A DNA stretch of 14,291 bases from an uncultured Flavobacterium sp. (GTDB lineage Bacteria > Bacteroidota > Bacteroidia > Flavobacteriales > Flavobacteriaceae): contig NZ_CAMIHH010000085.1 in assembly GCF_946220915.1 (NCBI RefSeq), forward strand, positions 1 to 14,291, read 5' to 3'. The translations under genes were made by a program, and so were the position numbers. Shown one piece after another: positions 1-4,502 of this stretch (its first letter is position 1; each line of letters starts with the position of its first letter). The notes beneath the pieces were generated by a model. It saw only the letters and a list, made by a program, of their open reading frames with translations. It was not told the DNA's origin and made no database searches.

Positions 1-53
1 AGAGCATCTGACTGTTAATCAGAGGGTCCTTGGTTCGAGCCCAAGAGGGGGAG
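1..53 (+). tRNA. tRNA-Asn (GUU), 3' part
   Basis: The window opens inside this gene, so the acceptor 5' strand and most of the D arm are missing. Visible parts: anticodon stem TCTGA (7-11) paired with TCAGA (19-23), loop CTGTTAA (12-18) with anticodon GTT at 14-16, and a T arm CTTGG / TTCGAGC / CCAAG (29-45). The acceptor 3' strand is 46-52 and the discriminator G is at 53. A G discriminator is usual for bacterial tRNA-Asn. CCA is not encoded; CTTTTTT follows. Confidence 0.93.
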
Positions 54-60
54 CTTTTTT

Positions 61-92
61 AAAAGGCTATCAGAAATGATGGCCTTTTTTAT
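61..92 (+). terminator. Terminator-like hairpin between the two tRNA genes
   Basis: An 11-bp stem (AAAAGGCTATC at 61-71 with GATGGCCTTTT at 78-88, one T.G pair) with the 6-nt loop AGAAAT is followed by a T run, as in a rho-independent terminator for the tRNA-Asn transcript. It ends only a few bases before tRNA-Arg begins at 95, leaving no room for a promoter between them. Confidence 0.75.
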
Positions 93-94
93 TC

Positions 95-166
95 GGCCTC
101 GTAGTTCAACGGATAGAATGGGAGTTTCCTAAACTTTTGATCCAAGTTCGATTCTTGGCGAGGCTA
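95..166 (+). tRNA. tRNA-Arg (CCU)
   Basis: A complete 72-nt cloverleaf can be folded by hand. The acceptor is GGCCTCG (95-101) with CGAGGCT (159-165), including a terminal G.T pair. The D arm is GTTC/GAAT. The anticodon stem GGAGT/ACTTT carries loop TTCCTAA with anticodon CCT at 128-130, which reads AGG. A 4-nt variable loop (138-141) precedes T arm CCAAG / TTCGATT / CTTGG. The discriminator is A at 166 and CCA is not encoded. The loop resembles that of known CCU tRNA-Arg species. Confidence 0.93.
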
Positions 167-169
167 CAA

Positions 170-206
170 GACCCGCTTCATGTAAATGGAGCGGGTTTTT
201 TATTTG
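170..206 (+). terminator. Rho-independent terminator after tRNA-Arg
   Basis: Stem ACCCGCT (171-177) pairs perfectly with AGCGGGT (190-196) around a 12-nt loop and is followed by a T-rich tract. It lies directly downstream of tRNA-Arg and ends the tRNA unit. Confidence 0.88.
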
Positions 207-255
207 ACTACTGGCTTACAATTCACGCTAAATGGCAATCCCTGAAAATATTTTC

Positions 256-282
256 CAAAAAAAAACCGCACATACGTACGGC
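256..282 (-). terminator. Rho-independent terminator of the small membrane-protein gene
   Basis: Read on the minus strand, CCGTAC pairs with GTGCGG (one T.G pair) around a 4-nt loop and is followed by a run of nine T residues. It lies about 35 nt after the stop codon of the gene at 317-601. Confidence 0.78.
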
Positions 283-316
283 TTTTCCCCCAATTATAAA
301 TGTAAGCAATAACATT

Positions 317-601
317 TTATATGAATGCATTGACAAGCGCAATAAGGCTATTGCCGATGACGCTTAACAAGAGCAGGTCGAATACCAGCTTTGGCTTTTG
401 CTGTGACAGTACCGCGCCATTAAACCCGCTGGCAAGTATTACCACAAAGAACAATTGCAGCATTTGGGCCGGGCTGGAGCCATTTTGCAGCACCAACATT
501 GCGGCGATGCCGCCTATGCAGCTTTGCACCATTACCGCAAGCGCATTAAAACCCATAAATCCCCTTGTATATCCCTGTAAATTTTTTTGATAGTAGCTCA
601 T
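317..601 (-). CDS. Small three-helix inner-membrane protein, unknown function
   Basis: A 94-residue, strongly hydrophobic protein. After a short polar, basic N-terminus (residues 1-13) there are three likely membrane helices at about 14-38, 45-66 and 71-94, joined by short loops (NGSSPAQ and SQQKPK). It has no signal peptidase site and no cytoplasmic domain, so it should be an integral inner-membrane protein. I do not recognise a named family; similar small proteins are common as hypothetical genes in Flavobacteria. It is a single-gene unit: its own terminator lies about 35 nt downstream, and the next minus-strand gene upstream ends in a separate terminator at 700-727. No perfect TAnnTTTG box was found upstream. 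The plus-strand frame over the same bases lacks codon or protein logic and is a shadow. Confidence 0.75.
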   Translation of the reverse strand: MSYYQKNLQGYTRGFMGFNALAVMVQSCIGGIAAMLVLQNGSSPAQMLQLFFVVILASGFNGAVLSQQKPKLVFDLLLLSVIGNSLIALVNAFI

Positions 602-654
602 AACCTGTTTATTAAATTATGGTACAAATTTCGGCCGCGAATAGCTGCTAAACC

Positions 655-696
655 ATGATGCCCATCATCCTGCAAAAAAAAATTACTGGCAGTAAT
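655..696. promoter_or_regulatory. Two short palindromes upstream of the membrane-protein gene
   Basis: The 135-base gap between the genes ending at 601 and 738 holds two perfect inverted repeats: ATGATG / CATCAT with a 2-nt centre (655-668) and ATTACTG / CAGTAAT with a 1-nt centre (682-696). They sit where the promoter of the 317-601 gene should be and could be regulator sites. Function is inferred from position only. Confidence 0.3.
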
Positions 697-699
697 CCA

Positions 700-727
700 T
701 AAAAAAAGCCTCAAAACATGAGGCTTG
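700..727 (-). terminator. Rho-independent terminator of the DinB-family gene
   Basis: On the minus strand AGCCTC (725-720) pairs with GAGGCT (712-707) around a 7-nt loop and is followed by seven T residues. It begins about 13 nt after the DinB stop codon. Confidence 0.87.
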
Positions 728-737
728 TCACTTTTAT

Positions 738-1235
738 TTACCTGTCCCAAAAGGCAGGTGGCTCTATACCCAGTGCGCGAAGGTATACATAACCCTGCCC
801 GCGATGGTGTATCTCATTATCAATAAAGTACTGAATGGTACTGCTCACGGTTCCTGGAAACATGCCGAAGGCAACAATTTGTTTCTGGAAGTCATGCGGA
901 TCCAGTTGTTGCCATAGGCGGTCGATCTTGGCAGTAGTTTCATCCCAAAAAGCCAGAAGCTCTTCTTTGTTACCAGGCATTCCCTCACCCGAACTGTGCG
1001 GCAGGCTGTTCATGTCCTTCCATTCGCCGGTTACAATACCTTCAAGGCCAGGATTGGCAAGATCGGTCATTTCCATGGCAAGCACTGCAAAGGTGCGCAT
1101 GCCGCCTATTGAGAAGCTGAACAATTCATTTTCCGGGAATGCGGTGATAACACGGCGTGTGAGTCCCCTGTGTCCCTGCCAAAGCGCCAAAAAGGCCTCG
1201 GGCGTAATTACTGTAGCTGTTGCAATTGTTTCCAT
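738..1235 (-). CDS. DinB-family four-helix protein
   Basis: A 165-residue protein of the DinB/YfiT-like metal-binding four-helix-bundle superfamily. The N-terminal helix contains WQGHR (His22). The C-terminal helix carries the family signature HHRGQ (143-147), followed by GYVYLRALGIEPPAFWDR, an ending I remember from many Bacteroidota DinB proteins. In the family His residues in these helices bind a divalent metal. Here the position often occupied by a further His before HHRGQ is Asn-Glu (DNEIHHRGQ), so the metal site may be the alternative type. Some relatives are thiol S-transferases, but the substrate cannot be read here. The start at 1235 (METIA...) was chosen over an in-frame ATG 45 nt upstream, because the upstream residues are not family-like and a TAnnTTTG box overlaps that region. 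It appears monocistronic, with terminator 700-727. Confidence 0.88.
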   Translation of the reverse strand: METIATATVITPEAFLALWQGHRGLTRRVITAFPENELFSFSIGGMRTFAVLAMEMTDLANPGLEGIVTGEWKDMNSLPHSSGEGMPGNKEELLAFWDETTAKIDRLWQQLDPHDFQKQIVAFGMFPGTVSSTIQYFIDNEIHHRGQGYVYLRALGIEPPAFWDR

Positions 1236-1263
1236 ACTATTTACTTTTAACTGGTTTATGCAG

Positions 1264-1271
1264 CAAAGGTA
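1264..1271 (-). promoter_or_regulatory. -7 box for the DinB-family gene
   Basis: The minus strand reads TACCTTTG, a perfect match to the Bacteroidota sigma-factor -7 consensus TAnnTTTG, 28 nt before the chosen DinB start. A TTG at 1286-1288 is closer (14-nt gap) than the usual roughly 19 nt, so the -33 element is uncertain. Confidence 0.6.
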
Positions 1272-1384
1272 AAACGGCACTGTGACAACAGTATGTCAGT
1301 AAGTTTCAGGGTATGTGAATTTTTTGAGGCCAATTGTAGGCGGGTTGACTGGCCAGCGAATTGTAATTTAGCCAAAAATCGCTC

Positions 1385-1684
1385 ATGCCTTTAAAGTTTA
1401 CTTACCTGTACCGTGATGCAGGCAATTATAAAAATGTGGGAGCGTCGTATTTTCAGATTACCATGCGATCTCCTTAGAAAGCATTGAGCGTTCAATTAAA
1501 ATCAATCTGACCCATGATGAATTTTTAATGCCGAATACTGGCATTTACCACCTTTGTTTTCGCAACTTCCAATAACGATGATCGTGATTGGCATGAATTT
1601 GTCAATCTTGAATTTACAAATGAAAATGCAGTTTCAGTCCGTATGGAAGAATTTCTTATACAGATATCAAAGAATAAAAATTGA
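1385..1684 (+). pseudogene. Frameshifted relic of a small conserved protein gene
   Basis: An ATG at 1385 opens a frame (MPLKFTYLYRDAGNYKNVG...) that stops at 1475-1477. The likely continuation is in another frame from about 1444 (VVFSDYHAISLESIERSIK...) to a stop at 1573-1575. Reading then returns to the original frame from 1571 (NNDDRDWHEFVNLEFT...) to TGA at 1682-1684. Joined, the pieces give about 100 residues that read as one soluble acidic protein. This implies roughly a 1-nt deletion near 1442-1444 and a compensating +1 (or -2) change near 1556-1571. I remember similar small proteins in Flavobacteria but cannot name a function. Sequencing error is the main alternative to true decay. It converges with the gene at 1694-1933, ten bases away. 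Confidence 0.65.
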
Positions 1685-1693
1685 AGGAAGAAC

Positions 1694-1933
1694 CTACTGT
1701 ACCTCCACCCTTAATTTATTCACAGCAAAAGCCTCGATAGTAGCGGCATAGTCCACTTCGTCCCAGTCGGTATCTTCATGGATGGCTTCAAATTCCTTGC
1801 TCCAACTGATAAATTCGGCAATGTCCTGCCTTGAATCTCCTGAGCAAAAGCCTTTTTGTCCGGCTATGAAAGCGATATCTGCAATGGCCTCAAATAGCTT
1901 AACATCTTCTACGGTGTGCTGTAATGTGTTCAT
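1694..1933 (-). CDS. Small acidic conserved protein, unknown function
   Basis: A 79-residue acidic protein, probably cytoplasmic and all-helical, with no membrane segment. Recognisable features are a central SGDSRQDIAEFISW stretch, then KEFEAIHEDTDWDEVDY and a C-terminal AFAVNKLRVEV. I recall similar short proteins in Flavobacteria, none with a known role. The start is uncertain: an in-frame ATG at 1981 would add 16 residues (MNNFITLLQSIQKTDP) that look less conserved in style. I chose 1933, but neither start has a clear ribosome-binding site. It is convergent with, and ten bases from, the decayed gene at 1385-1684. Confidence 0.7.
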   Translation of the reverse strand: MNTLQHTVEDVKLFEAIADIAFIAGQKGFCSGDSRQDIAEFISWSKEFEAIHEDTDWDEVDYAATIEAFAVNKLRVEVQ

Positions 1934-2132
1934 CGGGTCTGTCTTTTGGATTGATTGCAACAATGTTATGAAATTATTCAATATAATCCATTAACACAAT
2001 ATTAACTTATTAACTTTTTATGCATGCATACTTTCTTACAATTTTTGGGATATATGTGCCATGCAATCATATCAGATGAATACTTCATATTACTTTAAGA
2101 CAAAATGTTATAACCATAAATTTTCCCGAAAG

Positions 2133-2163
2133 TTTTACTTTACTGCCAATAATCATATCTTTA
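2133..2163 (+). promoter_or_regulatory. Promoter of the SnoaL-like gene
   Basis: A TATCTTTA box (2156-2163, one mismatch to TAnnTTTG) lies 13 nt before the ATG. A TTT element at 2133-2135 precedes it by 20 nt, close to the usual -33/-7 spacing in Bacteroidota. Confidence 0.5.
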
Positions 2164-2176
2164 TAAAAAATATGCC

Positions 2177-2707
2177 ATGAAAAAAATATACCTCCTGCTG
2201 ATGGTGGCAGCAACGGCATTCGCTGCTTATTTAGCAAAAACGGATACTGTTACTAATAGCAACCAGGAAAAAAAAGTCATCAATGTACTGTTAAATGACT
2301 GGCACGCCGCAGCAGCAAAAGCCGATTACAACGGATACTTTGGCAAAATTTCGGATGACGGGCGCTACATAGGTACCGATGCCACCGAAAACTGGGACAA
2401 AAAAGCATTCATAGCCTTTTCAAAGCCGTATTTCGACCAGGGGAAAGCGTGGGACTTTACAGCCCTGGAACGCAACGTCTACTTTAGTAAAGACGGAAGG
2501 ACTGCCTGGTTCGATGAGCTGCTCGACACTTGGATGAAAGGCTGCCGCGGATCGGGCGTGCTTGAAAAAGAAGGGAAAGACTGGAAAATAAAACACTACG
2601 TCCTTTCGATGACCGCTCCAAATGATGCCATAAACGAGATGCTTCCATTAAAAGGGAAATATGAAGATGCGCTGCTGGAAAAAATGCGTAAACAGCCCAA
2701 ACCGTAG
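2177..2707 (+). CDS. Exported SnoaL/NTF2-like domain protein
   Basis: A 176-residue protein. Residues 1-17 (MKK then LLLMVAATAFA) form a signal peptide or N-terminal anchor, so the rest should act outside the cytoplasm. From about residue 34 an NTF2-like cone fold of the SnoaL_3 type is recognisable: an initial helix (VLLNDWHAAAAKADYNGYFGKI), then the family-like GRYIGTDATENWDKKAF, PYFDQGKAWDF, and strands ending GSGVLEKEGKDWKIKHYVLS. Such domains bind small ligands or act as isomerases and hydrolases; no catalytic residue can be assigned here. Length is normal for the exported version in Bacteroidota. It has its own promoter (2133-2163) and is convergent with azoR, with 34 bases between stop codons and no obvious terminator in that gap. 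Confidence 0.83.
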   Translation: MKKIYLLLMVAATAFAAYLAKTDTVTNSNQEKKVINVLLNDWHAAAAKADYNGYFGKISDDGRYIGTDATENWDKKAFIAFSKPYFDQGKAWDFTALERNVYFSKDGRTAWFDELLDTWMKGCRGSGVLEKEGKDWKIKHYVLSMTAPNDAINEMLPLKGKYEDALLEKMRKQPKP

Positions 2708-2741
2708 CTGCCGGAAACTCTGCTCCTGCTGAATTAGAAAA

Positions 2742-3332
2742 TTAAACTGTAATGCTGTCAATTGCCTTTTGCAGGGCAAGGTCTTTCAGGCCAGGTATGT
2801 TAACGCCTTCGGCACGCACAGTGGTTATATCCGTAATTCCAATGAAGTTGAATACTTTTTCGAGATACGGCGCGGCAAAGTCAAATTCTTTCATTGGCCC
2901 CTCCGAATAAATGGCCCCCGAGGCCAGAGCCAGATACACCTCCCTGCCTGCCATGAGCCCCTGCACGCCTTTTTCACTATAGGTAAATGCAATTCCCGGA
3001 CGCACTACATTATCAAGCCAGCTTTTTAACGTAGACGGGATTCCGAAATTGAACAATGGCACGCCAATTACTATGATGTCGGCATCCTGCACCTGCTGTA
3101 CTGCCCTATCAGATCGTTCCAATACCCCGTCGTCTGATGGCAATGCACCCGAACGGGTTGCCCGTATCAGGTTTTCCTCAAGGTGCGGGAAGGGGTCCTT
3201 CGCCACATTGACTTCAGTTACTGTGCTTCCGGGATACTCCGAAACCAGTTTCTCAACAATGGCATTGCCGAGTTTTATGCTTACAGAATTGCCTTTGCCC
3301 GGGCTTGATATTATATGCAGTATATTTTTCAT
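2742..3332 (-). CDS. azoR: FMN-dependent NADH:quinone oxidoreductase / azoreductase
   Basis: A 196-residue flavodoxin-fold protein close in length and pattern to E. coli AzoR (about 201 residues). An N-terminal strand and FMN phosphate loop (SSPGKGNSVSIKLG, 9-22) are followed by VIGVPLFNFGIPSTLKSWLD (88-107), the FMN isoalloxazine-contacting segment, then RPGIAFTYSEKG and a glycine loop ASGAIYSEG. The family transfers electrons from NAD(P)H through FMN to quinones and azo compounds by two-electron reduction, which avoids semiquinone radicals. It is divergent from an HxlR-type regulator and shares its control region, as redox-sensing YodB-type regulators do with azoR1 in Bacillus. Regulation by quinone or thiol stress is therefore inferred. 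The -7 box at 3356-3363 gives a very short leader. Confidence 0.92.
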   Translation of the reverse strand: MKNILHIISSPGKGNSVSIKLGNAIVEKLVSEYPGSTVTEVNVAKDPFPHLEENLIRATRSGALPSDDGVLERSDRAVQQVQDADIIVIGVPLFNFGIPSTLKSWLDNVVRPGIAFTYSEKGVQGLMAGREVYLALASGAIYSEGPMKEFDFAAPYLEKVFNFIGITDITTVRAEGVNIPGLKDLALQKAIDSITV

Positions 3333-3342
3333 GATTATTATA

Positions 3343-3373
3343 TTTCAGTTTACAGCAAAGTTACGTACCTTTG
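3343..3373 (+). promoter_or_regulatory. Promoter of the HxlR-family regulator gene
   Basis: A perfect -7 box TACCTTTG (3366-3373) is preceded by TTTC at 3343-3346 with a 19-nt gap, the usual -33/-7 spacing. Transcription would start near 3378-3380, inside the inverted-repeat region. Confidence 0.68.
3356..3363 (-). promoter_or_regulatory. -7 box of azoR
   Basis: The minus strand reads TAACTTTG, a perfect TAnnTTTG match, 23 nt before the azoR ATG. It lies back to back, two bases apart, with the plus-strand box of the regulator gene. Access to the two promoters must be mutually linked. Confidence 0.7.
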
Positions 3374-3425
3374 ATAACCAAAAGTAAGTACTATACAAAA
3401 GGTAACCGATTACCTTTTGGTAACC
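3356..3425. promoter_or_regulatory. Operator cluster in the azoR/hxlR divergent promoter
   Basis: Several dyads share one half-site. (1) The two -7 boxes together form CAAAGTTACGTACCTTTG (3356-3373), palindromic at 16 of 18 positions. (2) TACCTTTG (3366-3373) faces CAAAAGTA (3379-3386), one mismatch, 5-nt centre. (3) CAAAAGGTAA (3396-3405) faces TTACCTTTTG (3410-3419), a perfect 10-bp dyad with centre CCGA, followed by a further GGTAACC half. Centres of dyads 2 and 3 are about 31.5 bp apart, three helical turns. These are strong candidate sites for the adjacent HxlR-type protein, one overlying the promoter boxes and one downstream of the start site. Confidence 0.7.
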
Positions 3426-3433
3426 TCATCCCT

Positions 3434-3814
3434 ATGGAAATACTGTCAGCACCCCCACTCAAGCTTAAAGCAATGTCAACCTCCGAATGCCAGGGAAGGC
3501 TTACTGCCGTAGGTGACGCATTGTATGTAATTGGCGGCAAATGGAAGCTACGCATCATTATTGCGCTTAATGAAGGGCATAACCGCTTTAATGAGCTACA
3601 GCGCGTTGTAAGCGGCATTTCGGCAAAAGTGCTTTCGCAGGAACTGAAAGACCTGGAAATGAACGGCCTCGTGGAACGACGGGTAACTGCCGATATCCCG
3701 GTAGTTGTAGAGTACCTGCCTACACCATACAGCCACTCACTGAGGAGTGTACTCGAAGCGCTGAGCAATTGGGGAATGGAGCACCGGCAGAAATTGCGGG
3801 AGGAGGCAAAATAA
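3434..3814 (+). CDS. HxlR-family transcriptional regulator, probably redox-sensing
   Basis: A 126-residue winged-helix protein with the HxlR signature: ALYVIGGKWKLRIIIAL (29-45), then the recognition region RFNELQRVVSGISAKVLSQELKDLEMNGLVER (51-82) and a wing and C-terminal helix ending LSNWGMEHR. A single N-terminal Cys (Cys19) sits just before the first helix, where YodB of Bacillus subtilis has its sensing Cys6. If translation begins at the ATG at 3473 (MSTSEC...) the Cys is exactly residue 6. It is divergent from azoR with overlapping promoters and matching dyads, so it probably represses azoR and itself. The start at 3434 was preferred over the ATG at 3371, which overlaps the promoter box. 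Its stop lies one base from the stop of the convergent pdeM, with no terminator between. Confidence 0.9.
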   Translation: MEILSAPPLKLKAMSTSECQGRLTAVGDALYVIGGKWKLRIIIALNEGHNRFNELQRVVSGISAKVLSQELKDLEMNGLVERRVTADIPVVVEYLPTPYSHSLRSVLEALSNWGMEHRQKLREEAK

Positions 3815-3815
3815 A

Positions 3816-4466
3816 CTACCTCCGTTCTTTTTTGGTAATTGATATTACATCCTCTTTAGTAATGGCATAAACCACATCGTCTTCACCTGGCTCCATCACG
3901 TAAGTGCCGGTAAATTCTCCAAAAGCAGGCAATATCATCTGGCTTTGGCTACGAAAGAAACAAGGCAGCTTTAGGAATTGCCTTCCCATGCCTTCCAGTA
4001 ACACTGCGGGGTGGATATGTCCGGAGAGTGTATAGTAATTTTCCCGAATTTCCGGGTCATGGGTAAGCAGGAAGCCGTCGAGCAGCCATTCGCTTACCAC
4101 GGTAATGCCGAGTTCGTCATATTTGTGCGGGGAAATGATATCGTGGTTACCCGCTACCAATACTATGGGAATTTGGGTACGGTTTACCCATTCCTCAAAC
4201 AATTGCCATTCATTATTGAGCGTACTATGAAACAGGTCGCCTAAAAAGCATATGCTTTCAGGATTGAAATGCTCCACCACACTATCCAGTTTCAGGAAAT
4301 TGCGGAACATGGCATTACCCGGCAGTGCCGACCCGAACTTACGGAAATGCGATATCTTGCCCAGGTGCACATCGCTTATCAGCAGCATGCGCTTTTCCAC
4401 CCAGTACAATGCCCCGGAGCAATGCAGGACAAAGGCATGGTTATTTATTTGGATTTCCAGGGTCAT
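3816..4466 (-). CDS. pdeM: Ligase-associated metallophosphoesterase nuclease (PdeM type)
   Basis: A 216-residue calcineurin-like phosphoesterase with all metal ligands visible: SDVHLGK (Asp32, His34), LGDLFHS (Asp77, His80), AGNHD (Asn107, His108), LTHDP (His136) and GHIHP (His150, His152). The short length and the downstream LKLPCFF and ILPAFGEFTG motifs fit the ligase-associated subfamily. Bacterial homologues from such clusters have been described as manganese-dependent DNA nucleases. It is the last gene of the repair cluster, 36 nt after the helicase stop, so it should be cotranscribed. No terminator follows; its stop is one base from that of the convergent HxlR gene, so the two transcripts must overlap. 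The exact substrate is not readable from sequence. Confidence 0.93.
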   Translation of the reverse strand: MTLEIQINNHAFVLHCSGALYWVEKRMLLISDVHLGKISHFRKFGSALPGNAMFRNFLKLDSVVEHFNPESICFLGDLFHSTLNNEWQLFEEWVNRTQIPIVLVAGNHDIISPHKYDELGITVVSEWLLDGFLLTHDPEIRENYYTLSGHIHPAVLLEGMGRQFLKLPCFFRSQSQMILPAFGEFTGTYVMEPGEDDVVYAITKEDVISITKKERR

Positions 4467-4502
4467 CGGCTATGATCGGTCTATTATCTAAAAATCTCAA
4501 TT

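Noticed and set aside
137..367. Plus-strand open frame beginning in tRNA-Arg
   Set aside because: It starts inside a tRNA gene, crosses two terminators and overlaps the membrane-protein gene in antisense.
321..590. Plus-strand open frame of 89 codons over the small membrane-protein gene
   Set aside because: It is antisense to a coherent three-helix membrane protein that has its own terminator; the plus-strand translation shows no domain logic.
835..1272. Plus-strand open frame of 145 codons
   Set aside because: Complete antisense shadow of the DinB-family gene, whose HHRGQ signature fixes the true strand.
2019..2030. Perfect 12-bp palindrome TATGCATGCATA with nearby TTAAC repeats
   Set aside because: Low-complexity alternating sequence in an AT-rich gap; no partner site or gene relation makes it more than chance.
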